Below, one piece after another: positions 8,768-17,185 of a stretch of DNA of 64,000 nt; within the stretch, counting starts at the first letter, position 1, and each line of letters begins with the position of its first letter. Below the pieces are notes generated by a model, which saw nothing but the letters and a program-made list of their open reading frames with translations, had not been told where the DNA came from and did not search any database. The stretch is taken from assembly GCF_035294505.1 (NCBI RefSeq), contig NZ_DATGKU010000174.1, positions 1 through 64,000 on the forward strand. The letters run 5' to 3'. The translations under genes were made by a program, and so were the position numbers. The stretch is from Chthonomonas sp035294505. GTDB taxonomy: Bacteria > Armatimonadota > Chthonomonadetes > Chthonomonadales > Chthonomonadaceae.

Positions 8768-11700
8768 ATGGCTTCACAACAACGACCGGACGGTTCCCCA
8801 AAACCGTCTGCTTTATCACGCCGGGCCCTCTTGGGCAGTGCAGCCTGGAGTGGCCTTTTCTTGTTCTCAAGAAACGGCTTTGCTAAGGAGCTTACCATGC
8901 ATAACACGGTGTCTAACAATACCCCCCTTGTCGCCTTTCCGGGCGCTTGGAGCTTTCTCTTACCGAAGTCGGCTATTATCTTGGTGAGCGATCAGGAACT
9001 AGAAACTCTTGCGCAAAATCCCGAGCAGCCCATCAATCTCAGCCTAGATACAACCCCACGCATGCAAAGCCTTCGTTCTGTCTGCGAAGCTGCACAGGCA
9101 GCAGGCCATCGAACTCTTATCGTCGCCTTTGACCAGTTCTTCGCCCAATACCGTCCCGGCCAAAATGCTCCTCGCAAGCTGATGCCCGATAGCGAAGAGT
9201 ATATAAAGCTCATCGCCACCATCGGCCAGTTCGCCCAAAAGTATGGCCTTGCATTAGAGCTGAGCCTGCTTAGTCCTCTCGAAATCGGCCCCTCCTACGT
9301 GAAACAGACAGGCGAATCCGGAATCTGGATGCACTACCGCAAAGGCCTGCGCGACCCCGCCACGGGCGCCTACAGCGTTCAACTTTGGCGGCAACAGCGC
9401 TGGACTAACAATAAAGGCCCCATTCGTGTGGAAGATGCCGGCGTGCGCGTTTACGCCTTTCGCCAACATTCCATCCATGGCACACCCTACCTCGTCGTTG
9501 ACCCTAAAACCATTGTGGAGATCACGGATACTGCCCACGTTGAGATTATGGGACCCACCGAAGGCAGCGTCGAGGCCGTGCGCGTGCGAATCTACGGCAG
9601 AGGCAAAACCGATATCGGTCCCCTCGATCGCGTTCTCGCCGTCCAAATATACCGCACACCGGAAATGGACTATTTTAGCGAAAAAGCTCTGCCCTACCTG
9701 AAAAACCTGGTGGATCGCTATGTAGATGCCGGCGTGAAATTGAACGGTCTCTACTCCGACGAGATGCATATCCAGCAAGACTGGGACTACTTCCATCATC
9801 ACGATCACGGCGAATTTGCCATGCGTTATGTCAGCCCCGGCCTTGTGCGCGCCTTTGCTGCAAAATATGGTGAGGAGTACCAAAACTTCGCAAAATATCT
9901 TCTCTACTTCGTCCATGGTCAAGAGGATAAGGCGTTAGACCTCACGGCCAAAGAGGGAGCCATGCATGTCTTCGGCCCAACCCCGGAGGATATTCATGCC
10001 ACCGCGCTCTTCCGCGCGCGTTACTATCATCTCCTCCAAGATGGTGTTGTAGCCCTCTTTGCGGAAGCCAAGCGCCATGCCGAACAACGGATGGGACACC
10101 CACTTGAGGCGAGAGCGCATGCCACATGGGCCGAAAGCCCAACCATTGACTATTGGCGGGTGGGGCAGGAGCCGGACAATCCGGCCAAATATGAGTACAC
10201 CTCCAACTTTGTGTGGTCTAATACCGTACAACAGGCGGCAGCCGCCTGCTACGACTACTTCTCCTGGGGCGACTACCTTACCGGCAACGGCAACGATCAC
10301 GCGGAAGGAGGTTACGCCGATCGCGACTACTTCGCGCTTGCCCTCGCCTGCTCTACCGGCATCCTGAACACCGTCCCCTACTCCTATGCAGCCTACTGGG
10401 GAATGCCAGGCCCCGTTGCCGAACGACGTGGGGCTTTAGTGGATGCCTACGGTGATGCCGGCTCTCCTTTCTACGGCATGGTTCAAGACATGCAACATCG
10501 CGATGTAGATGTTCTCATGCTCTACCCCATAGACCTTGTAGCCGCGGAAGAGCGCTTTGGTAGTTGGATGACGCTCTACGGCTATGCCAACTACGTGACC
10601 CAAGCGAAACTTTTGGAAAGAGGAAGAGTCGTCCGAGGTGCCATCGAGATGGCAGGCCGACGTTTTTCCACCCTGGTTACCCTTTTTGAACCGTTTCCTT
10701 CGCAGCAACTCCTTGCCCTCATCCGGCAGATGTTGCAAGAAGGCGGACGTGTCATTTGGGCAGGCCCGCCTCCTCTGCTCTCGAATGAGGGCCGACCCAT
10801 TCTCGCCGCATGGAGCGAGATTTTCGGCGTCTCTTATAACCCCTCCCAAGAATGGGGCAAGATGGCGCCGGGAAGGGAGGTTCGCTTCTCCGGCCTGCTG
10901 AAGAATGTCGGCCCGCAGATAATTCTCACCCACCTACTTCCCGATCGCATCTATCCCGTCACCCCTCAGAACGGTGTCGAACCGGTCGCCTCCGTCCAAA
11001 ATCAGATCGTGGGCACACATCGCCCGTTTCCAAATGGTGGCACCGCCGTTTTTCTCGGCTATCGCCCTCGGGACGATCAGGCGGCCAGCCTCGGCTACGA
11101 AACACGAAATTGGTTCGAGGTGCTTACGGCCCTCGGCGCCTATCCCCCCACGGGTCGCTTTGCCCACGTCAACGACAACACAGAGTATCTTTCGCGCACA
11201 ACTCCCTACCTCTGCTGTCGTTTTCCCAACGGCGCGATCGCCATCGCACGGCATTTTCGACACACGCCCGAGCTGTGGCAAGGCGGTTTTGCACGAGACC
11301 CAAAAGCAGACCAGGCCTATCTGCAACAACATCCCCTTTCTCCTTCACGGTTGCAGCTAAAGGATTTTCATGTTCATGGGCATACCCTTACCTATGAGGG
11401 CGACCTGGCGGTTACTTTCCGCGTGGACGAACGTCATCACCTCATCGCATTTGCCGGCAGAAACACCGATCGAATTCAAGTGGATGGCACCACAACCGTT
11501 TTTGCAGATAAGCCGATGCCTTTGGTCTCCTGGGCGCCGGTACCCCCAGAATGTCGCCTGCCACACGGAGCCATTCTGCGCATCTTTGCCTCCGGCGAAG
11601 GAACGATCCGAATTCCCCTCAACCAACCCTTGCGAGAGGTACAACTCTTCGCCGAAGGCCCTCAACCTGGCAGCCGCGGCGACGCCTTGCCGGCCCACAT

Positions 11701-11770
11701 CGAGCAGGGCGTTCTCGTCTTTACCCTAACATCCGCCTATTCCGGTCGCTGGCTCTATGCCGTCCCGTAA
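8768..11770 (+). CDS. Large Tat-exported protein, probable glycoside hydrolase-like
   Basis: A 1000-residue protein with a twin-arginine signal (SRRALLG, Arg18-Arg19, then a hydrophobic stretch), pointing to export in folded form. The central part reads like a TIM-barrel sugar-active protein: NGLYSDEMH and HATWAESPTIDYWRVGQ carry acidic residues where catalytic acids would be, and a later segment (ALIRQMLQEGGRVIWAGPPP) resembles the beta-galactosidase trimerisation-type Rossmann domain. A C-terminal beta-rich domain follows. These are resemblances by eye, without a family assignment. It is the third gene of the cluster begun by the DegT-type aminotransferase, nine bases after its neighbour. 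Confidence 0.6.
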   Translation: MASQQRPDGSPKPSALSRRALLGSAAWSGLFLFSRNGFAKELTMHNTVSNNTPLVAFPGAWSFLLPKSAIILVSDQELETLAQNPEQPINLSLDTTPRMQSLRSVCEAAQAAGHRTLIVAFDQFFAQYRPGQNAPRKLMPDSEEYIKLIATIGQFAQKYGLALELSLLSPLEIGPSYVKQTGESGIWMHYRKGLRDPATGAYSVQLWRQQRWTNNKGPIRVEDAGVRVYAFRQHSIHGTPYLVVDPKTIVEITDTAHVEIMGPTEGSVEAVRVRIYGRGKTDIGPLDRVLAVQIYRTPEMDYFSEKALPYLKNLVDRYVDAGVKLNGLYSDEMHIQQDWDYFHHHDHGEFAMRYVSPGLVRAFAAKYGEEYQNFAKYLLYFVHGQEDKALDLTAKEGAMHVFGPTPEDIHATALFRARYYHLLQDGVVALFAEAKRHAEQRMGHPLEARAHATWAESPTIDYWRVGQEPDNPAKYEYTSNFVWSNTVQQAAAACYDYFSWGDYLTGNGNDHAEGGYADRDYFALALACSTGILNTVPYSYAAYWGMPGPVAERRGALVDAYGDAGSPFYGMVQDMQHRDVDVLMLYPIDLVAAEERFGSWMTLYGYANYVTQAKLLERGRVVRGAIEMAGRRFSTLVTLFEPFPSQQLLALIRQMLQEGGRVIWAGPPPLLSNEGRPILAAWSEIFGVSYNPSQEWGKMAPGREVRFSGLLKNVGPQIILTHLLPDRIYPVTPQNGVEPVASVQNQIVGTHRPFPNGGTAVFLGYRPRDDQAASLGYETRNWFEVLTALGAYPPTGRFAHVNDNTEYLSRTTPYLCCRFPNGAIAIARHFRHTPELWQGGFARDPKADQAYLQQHPLSPSRLQLKDFHVHGHTLTYEGDLAVTFRVDERHHLIAFAGRNTDRIQVDGTTTVFADKPMPLVSWAPVPPECRLPHGAILRIFASGEGTIRIPLNQPLREVQLFAEGPQPGSRGDALPAHIEQGVLVFTLTSAYSGRWLYAVP

Positions 11771-11940
11771 CCGTAGACCGATGCATTCCCTGGTAAGGCC
11801 GTTCCTCTCTACCCTCTAAGGACAGGAAACTTGCCAGCGTCGCACATAGAGATACAGTGCCTTGCTTAAAGAAGGGAATAGACGCCGAAATGGCGAAAAA
11901 GCAGGTAGATTCTATTTCATAGACAGAAGGAGTTTCCGCT

Positions 11941-13092
11941 ATGGCTGATGAAGTCGTTCGCTTTGGGGTGATCGGTGTCGGAGGAATGGGAGCGGGGCAT
12001 TGTAACATGCTTTCCAAAATCCCCGAAGCCAAGCTCACGGCAGTTGCCGATGCGGATGAGACGGCCGTGAAGGCGGCCTCTGAAAAGTTCGGAGTGCCCG
12101 GCTTTACAAACCATATTGCGCTGCTTGAAAGCGGGCTTGTAGATGCCGTGATCATCGCAACCCCTCACTATTTTCATCCCCCTATCGCCATAGATGCATT
12201 CGAGCGGGGTATTCATGTGCTTTCCGAAAAACCGCTGGCCGTCACCGTCTCGGCAGCGGATGCGATGATCGATGCCGCTCGCCGTTCGGGCCGTAAGTTC
12301 GGTATCATGTACCAAATGCGCTCCGAGCCGCATCATCTCGCGGCAAAACAGATTGTGGAGAGCGGCGCACTTGGCGAAATCTATCGTACAAGTCTCGTTA
12401 TGGGTTGGTACCGTAGCCAAGCCTACTACAACTCCGGTGGTTGGCGCGCCACATGGGCCGGGGAAGGGGGGGGTGTGCTTATCAACCAAGCCCCTCACTA
12501 CCTCGACCTGTTCTGCTGGCTTGCCGGTCTGCCCGCTTCTATCACCGGTACCACCCGCACGCGCCTTCATGACATCGAGGTAGAAGATGAAGCCTACGCC
12601 TTCCTTACCTACAAAAACGGGGCGCATGGCTACCTCTATGCCTCCACAATGGAGGTTCCAAATCACAATATGCTGGAGATTTGTGCCGATCGGGGCAAGA
12701 TCGTCATTCATGGCAGCCGGCTCCAGTATTTTCGCGTTGAAGGCTCCATTCGCGAGTTCACTTACACAACCAAAGAGATGTGGGGTAGCCCCAAAGTTAT
12801 CGAGGAACCCGTGCCCCTGCCGGAGGAGAAACCCATTAAAGGCCACGCCGCCATTACCCAGAACTTCGCCCGCGCTATCCTCTATAATGAGCCACTCCTC
12901 GCCCCCGGCGAAGAGGGCCTAAATGCCATGGAGTTGATCAATGGCATTATTCTGTCTAGTAAAACCCAAAGTGTAGTCGAACTCCCCGTGAATCGCACAG
13001 CCTACGATCAGCTTCTCGAACAGTTGAAAGCGACATCGAAAGCGAAGAAGAATGTTGAAACGCAACGCGTTACCGATCCAAACTTCGTATGA
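11941..13092 (+). CDS. Gfo/Idh/MocA-family oxidoreductase
   Basis: A 383-residue NAD(P)-dependent dehydrogenase. The N-terminus has the nucleotide-binding motif GVIGVGGMGAGH in a Rossmann fold; then comes the catalytic-loop signature EKPLAV (SEKPLAVTVSAAD), and the C-terminal sheet domain contains GGGVLINQAPHYLDLFCWL with the conserved His. Members oxidise or reduce sugars and inositols. It is preceded by AGAAGGAG at good spacing. Its last four bases (ATGA) overlap the dCTP deaminase start, so the two are translationally coupled despite unrelated functions. About 170 bases upstream hold no gene that I can support. The substrate is unknown. Confidence 0.9.
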   Translation: MADEVVRFGVIGVGGMGAGHCNMLSKIPEAKLTAVADADETAVKAASEKFGVPGFTNHIALLESGLVDAVIIATPHYFHPPIAIDAFERGIHVLSEKPLAVTVSAADAMIDAARRSGRKFGIMYQMRSEPHHLAAKQIVESGALGEIYRTSLVMGWYRSQAYYNSGGWRATWAGEGGGVLINQAPHYLDLFCWLAGLPASITGTTRTRLHDIEVEDEAYAFLTYKNGAHGYLYASTMEVPNHNMLEICADRGKIVIHGSRLQYFRVEGSIREFTYTTKEMWGSPKVIEEPVPLPEEKPIKGHAAITQNFARAILYNEPLLAPGEEGLNAMELINGIILSSKTQSVVELPVNRTAYDQLLEQLKATSKAKKNVETQRVTDPNFV

Positions 13093-14288
13093 ACATCAAC
13101 ACCGATAGCTCGAACGGCGTCTTGCCGGCTCAGTGGATACGAAGGGCCATCGAAAACGGCTGGATCGAAGCAGAAGAACCGCTTCGATCCGGCCAAATTC
13201 AGCCCAATAGCCTCGATCTGCGGCTGGGCGCGGTGGGCTATCGTGTTCAATGCAGCTTCCTGCCAGGCGAAGAGGGCATGGCGCAAAAACTTGCCCGTTT
13301 CGGTTGGTACCACTTTTGCCTTCCAGAAGAAGGGGTGGTTCTAGAAAAGAACCAGGTCTACATCTTTCCTCTTGTCGAACGACTTGCCTTACCCCCAAGG
13401 GTGCGTGGCCGGGCGAACCCGAAATCTACAACGGGACGTCTCGATGTCTTTTGCCGCCTTGTCACCGAACACGGAGTCGCTTTTGACGAAACCCCCGAAG
13501 GATACCGAGGGCCTCTCTACCTCGAAGTGGTACCACGCTCTTTCGCCATTCGGGTACGTGCGGGCGATGCGCTAGCTCAGATTCGCTTCCAAACCGGAGA
13601 CCCACGCCTCTCTGTCGAGGAGACTCGCGCTCTCCTCGATGAACTTCCTATTATTCTCAGCTCCGAACTGCTGCCGCTTCGCTCCCGCGATCTTGCCATC
13701 TCCAACGGAGTTCTGCTCTCCATCTACCTTCCGCGTTATAGCGGACAAGGCAGGCAGGCTACCATCGGCTATCAAGCCCGTAAGAATACCCCTCCCATCG
13801 ATCTCCGTGCCATCGGTCAAGCGCGCAAACGTCACTACTGGGATCGGCTCTACGCCGATGGAAAACCCATCATCCTCGAACCGGACGAATTCTACATCTT
13901 TCGCTCTCGCGAGCTTGTCTGTCTTCCCCCAACCATCTGTGCAGAGATGGTGGCCTTCGATGCCGGAAGCGGAGAACTGCGCACTCATTATGCCGGCTTT
14001 TTCGATAGTGGCTTCGGATATGCCCCCGATCTCCCTGCCACCGATACCGCTGCTGCCGTGGTGCTTGAAGTGCGCAGCCGGGATGTTCCCTTCCTCATTG
14101 AGGATGGGCAACCTCTCTTCCGCATCCATCTCCTGCGCTGCACGGAAGAACCGGAATTCCTCTACGGCTCCCAAGCAGGCTCAAGCTACCAATCCCAACG
14201 CGATGTACGCCTCAGCAAACAGTTTACAGGAGCCCAAGAAGATGAGGACGATGATACACCTCAGCAACGCCTTGACCTACTCTCCTAA
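13089..14288 (+). CDS. dcd: 2'-deoxycytidine 5'-triphosphate deaminase, tandem-domain form
   Basis: A 399-residue protein, about twice the length of ordinary dCTP deaminase (near 190). Both halves show the dCTP deaminase/dUTPase fold: QPNSLDLRLG, then RANPKSTTGRLD and GPLYLEVVPRSFAIRVRAGDALAQIRF in the first half; ELRTHYAGFFDSGFGY and VVLEVRSRDVPFLIEDGQP in the second. This matches the long deaminase family otherwise seen mainly in alphaproteobacteria. It would make dUTP from dCTP for thymidylate synthesis; whether it also hydrolyses dUTP, as bifunctional relatives do, is not visible. The ATG overlaps the oxidoreductase stop. Confidence 0.85.
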   Translation: MNINTDSSNGVLPAQWIRRAIENGWIEAEEPLRSGQIQPNSLDLRLGAVGYRVQCSFLPGEEGMAQKLARFGWYHFCLPEEGVVLEKNQVYIFPLVERLALPPRVRGRANPKSTTGRLDVFCRLVTEHGVAFDETPEGYRGPLYLEVVPRSFAIRVRAGDALAQIRFQTGDPRLSVEETRALLDELPIILSSELLPLRSRDLAISNGVLLSIYLPRYSGQGRQATIGYQARKNTPPIDLRAIGQARKRHYWDRLYADGKPIILEPDEFYIFRSRELVCLPPTICAEMVAFDAGSGELRTHYAGFFDSGFGYAPDLPATDTAAAVVLEVRSRDVPFLIEDGQPLFRIHLLRCTEEPEFLYGSQAGSSYQSQRDVRLSKQFTGAQEDEDDDTPQQRLDLLS

Positions 14289-14313
14289 TTGTCACCGCAC
14301 AGCACATACAAGG

Positions 14314-15642
14314 ATGTCGTCTTTGATACCGAGCCAATGCTTCCTAAGCATCATAACCCGCTCTCTTGCCGTTCTAACGGGAATTTGGCTGGCTATTACC
14401 GCACTGACCTGCCGTGCCGATACATTTCATTTCGATCTCGTTACCGGTCCCGAAGTCTTTGCGGTTGCTCCGCCTACCACCCCAAGGCGCGCACCGCTTT
14501 TTGCTAAATGCCCGCCTCAGGTCACTAAGCTCCCCCCAAACCTGGTCAACCCCTATTTTGCCTTTATACCCCTCTGGCCTAACGGCAAAGAAATAGACTA
14601 TGTTGCCCTCGTGGAGTTTCCACCCAACAAGCCTCCTATCCTCATTGTGGATGGTGACCTCGATGGCGACCTTACGAACGATCCGCCCGTCCAATGGAAA
14701 ACGTTTCCCTATAAGGCGGCAAACGGCCAACAGCTCACCCGCTACGAGGGCGACGCGGTACTTCACGTGCACTACAGCCCCGATCACATTGTAGACCTGC
14801 CCTTGCATTTTATCTTGCCCGATCCCAACGATCCCAATGCTGCTGCCTACGGTCAATATCTGATCTACCTCCCCGACTATATTCGTAAAGGAGAGCTTAT
14901 CCTCAACAACGTTAAATACACCGCCTACCTTTACGACCTTCTTGCCAGAGGCGATTTCAAATGTGATGTTAGCGCCTCCTTCCCCGGTAGCATCCTGCTG
15001 ATTGATGTGAACCATAATGGAAAAATTGATGCCCGTGGAGAGATCTATCGTGCCGACCGACCGTTCAACATTGGCGGCATCACCTATCAACTTACCATCC
15101 CCGACTACGATGGCAGCACGGTGGTTGTGGAGCGCTCCCCCAAATCGGTCCCAGAGATTCTCCCTCCGCCCGATCTAAGCGTCGGCCAGATAGCTCCCTC
15201 GTTTACCGCGACAACACTCAAAGGGAACATCGTCCACTTTCCACAAGACTACCATGGGAAACGCGTACTGCTCTACTTCTGGGGCTCTTGGTGTCCCCAT
15301 TGTCGAGCACAGCTTCCCTATGTAACCGCTGCCTACAAAAAATACCACAGCAAAGGTCTAGAGATTCTTGGTATCTGTATCGAGCCGGCCAACTACCGAG
15401 AGCAGCTTACGGCTTTCCTCAAAGCACACTATATGACGTGGCCAGAGGTCTACGATGGCAAGTATTGGGAAACAGCGGAAGCACAGCTCTATTTCATCCA
15501 TATCGTGCCTTACCCCCTTCTCATTGATGGGGATAGCGGGCGTATTTTGGCCGGTAGAGAGCAGCTGCTCGGCCCGGAACTCGACAAGACGCTCGCCCAT
15601 TTCCTAACCCCGCAACCCTCTGCGGTATCATCAACACGTTAA
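14314..15642 (+). CDS. Secreted thioredoxin-like (TlpA/redoxin) protein with long N-terminal domain
   Basis: A 442-residue exported protein. A signal peptide (hydrophobic ~residues 15-35, cleavage near TCRA) is followed by a ~250-residue beta-rich domain with an EF-hand-like DVNHNGKIDARGE loop, then a C-terminal TlpA/AhpC-TSA thioredoxin fold with the redox motif Cys327-Pro-His-Cys330 in FWGSWCPHC and a cis-Pro segment (IVPYPLLID). It probably transfers thiol electrons outside the inner membrane. The frame is open far upstream inside dcd, but the signal peptide and ATG at 14314 mark the start. An 18-base gap separates it from the M32 peptidase gene. Confidence 0.75.
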   Translation: MSSLIPSQCFLSIITRSLAVLTGIWLAITALTCRADTFHFDLVTGPEVFAVAPPTTPRRAPLFAKCPPQVTKLPPNLVNPYFAFIPLWPNGKEIDYVALVEFPPNKPPILIVDGDLDGDLTNDPPVQWKTFPYKAANGQQLTRYEGDAVLHVHYSPDHIVDLPLHFILPDPNDPNAAAYGQYLIYLPDYIRKGELILNNVKYTAYLYDLLARGDFKCDVSASFPGSILLIDVNHNGKIDARGEIYRADRPFNIGGITYQLTIPDYDGSTVVVERSPKSVPEILPPPDLSVGQIAPSFTATTLKGNIVHFPQDYHGKRVLLYFWGSWCPHCRAQLPYVTAAYKKYHSKGLEILGICIEPANYREQLTAFLKAHYMTWPEVYDGKYWETAEAQLYFIHIVPYPLLIDGDSGRILAGREQLLGPELDKTLAHFLTPQPSAVSSTR

Positions 15643-15659
15643 AAAGGAGAAAACAACCC

Positions 15660-17165
15660 GTGTCCGATGCCCTTGACCAACTAAAACGACATCTGGCGCC
15701 TATCATACGTCTTCAGCAGATTGACGGTCTGCTGTCGTGGGATCAACAAACCATGATGCCCCCTAAGGCAACAACCGCTCGTGCTGAACAGATGGCAGCT
15801 CTCGAATCCCTTGTCCATGAACTATTTACCTCCGAAAAAACTGCCGTGCTGCTCGCCAAATGCGAATCGGCACTTGCCGATGCCGCCCCGGATAGCGACG
15901 AAGTGCGCCTTGTTCGCGTCACCCGACGCGATTATGATAAAGAGACCAAAATACCGGCAACTCTTGTCGAAGAGTTGGCCAGGCATCAAGCCCTTTCTCA
16001 TGAAGTCTGGGTGCGAGCTAGGCGCGAGAACAACTTCTCGCTCTTTGCCCCTGCACTTGAAAAGATGTTTGCTCTCACCCGACAAAAAGCCGAATACCTC
16101 GGCTATCGGCACCACCCTTACGATGCCCTCATAGACCTTTACGAGCCGGGTATGACTTATGCCGATGTGGTGGCTCTTTTCGATTCCCTCAAACCTGCTC
16201 TCATCGCGCTTGTGAAAAATATCTCTGAAGCAGAACGTCAGTTTGACGATTCCTGCCTACAAGGCGATTTCCCGGTTGAAAAACAACACGCTTTTACCCA
16301 AGAGATAGTGCAAGCGCTGGGTTATGATCTCACCAGGGGACGACAAGACCCAGCCCCCCATCCCTTCTGTTCCGGCTTCTCTCGCGATGATGTGCGCATT
16401 ACCACCCGCTTCGATCCCCATCTGCTTGTCAAAGCGCTCTTTGCCTCGCTTCATGAAGCCGGACATGCCATGTACGACCAAGGAACGCCCGAGGCCTACG
16501 AGGCCACCCCCCTCGCCGGAGGTACAAGCCTGGGCGTGCACGAGAGTCAATCCCGCTTTTGGGAGAACATGGTGGGCCGTAGCTACGCCTTCTGCAAATG
16601 GATTCTTCCGCACCTTCAAAAAGTCTTTCCCGATCCCTTCGCGCACTTAAACGCTTTAGAACTCTACCAAGCGATTAACCGTGTTCAGCCCTCCTTCATC
16701 CGGGTGGAGGCCGATGAGGTTACCTATAACCTCCATATCCTTCTCCGTTTCGAGCTAGAAACCCAGCTGCTCGAAGGCACGCTGTCGGTTATGGATTTAC
16801 CCGATGCTTGGAACGCAAAGATGCAGGAGTATCTCGGCATCACACCGCCCAACGATACGCTAGGCTGCCTCCAAGATATCCACTGGGCCGGCGGACTTAT
16901 CGGCTATTTCCCAACCTACACTATCGGCAACCTGCTCTCAGCACAACTGAGAGAGGCGATGCTACACGACATTCCAAACCTGGAAACACTGATCGAACAG
17001 GGAGAGTTTTCATCTATCCTTCAATGGCTGCGCCAGCATATCCACGTCTATGGCCGTAAATTCCTCCCACAAGAACTCGTTATTCTGGCAACCGGAAAAC
17101 CGCTCTCTGCAGACCCCTATCTTACATACCTGCAGACCAAATTCAAAGAGCTTTATGCCCTTTGA
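15660..17165 (+). CDS. M32-family metallocarboxypeptidase (carboxypeptidase Taq type)
   Basis: A 501-residue protein, the normal length for M32. The zinc site is His265-Glu266-x-x-His269 in LHEAGHAMYDQG, with the third ligand Glu in the following GVHESQSRFWENMVGR signature; DLTRGRQDPAPHPF and DVRITTR are further family motifs. It removes C-terminal residues from peptides in the cytoplasm; no signal peptide is present. It begins with GTG at 15660, eight bases after AAAAAGGAGA. The gap to dnaG is 20 bases, so the whole row from 11941 may be read together. Confidence 0.93.
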   Translation: MSDALDQLKRHLAPIIRLQQIDGLLSWDQQTMMPPKATTARAEQMAALESLVHELFTSEKTAVLLAKCESALADAAPDSDEVRLVRVTRRDYDKETKIPATLVEELARHQALSHEVWVRARRENNFSLFAPALEKMFALTRQKAEYLGYRHHPYDALIDLYEPGMTYADVVALFDSLKPALIALVKNISEAERQFDDSCLQGDFPVEKQHAFTQEIVQALGYDLTRGRQDPAPHPFCSGFSRDDVRITTRFDPHLLVKALFASLHEAGHAMYDQGTPEAYEATPLAGGTSLGVHESQSRFWENMVGRSYAFCKWILPHLQKVFPDPFAHLNALELYQAINRVQPSFIRVEADEVTYNLHILLRFELETQLLEGTLSVMDLPDAWNAKMQEYLGITPPNDTLGCLQDIHWAGGLIGYFPTYTIGNLLSAQLREAMLHDIPNLETLIEQGEFSSILQWLRQHIHVYGRKFLPQELVILATGKPLSADPYLTYLQTKFKELYAL

Positions 17166-17185
17166 ACCCCAAAAAGTAGGAACTT

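Noticed and set aside
11917..12846. A 309-codon minus-strand frame opposite the Gfo/Idh/MocA gene.
   Set aside because: A mirror frame of a well-supported gene; no domain or ribosome-binding site.
13639..14313. Upstream extension of the thioredoxin-like protein to a 667-residue product.
   Set aside because: It would overlap nearly half of dcd in another frame; the signal peptide at 14314 marks the true start.
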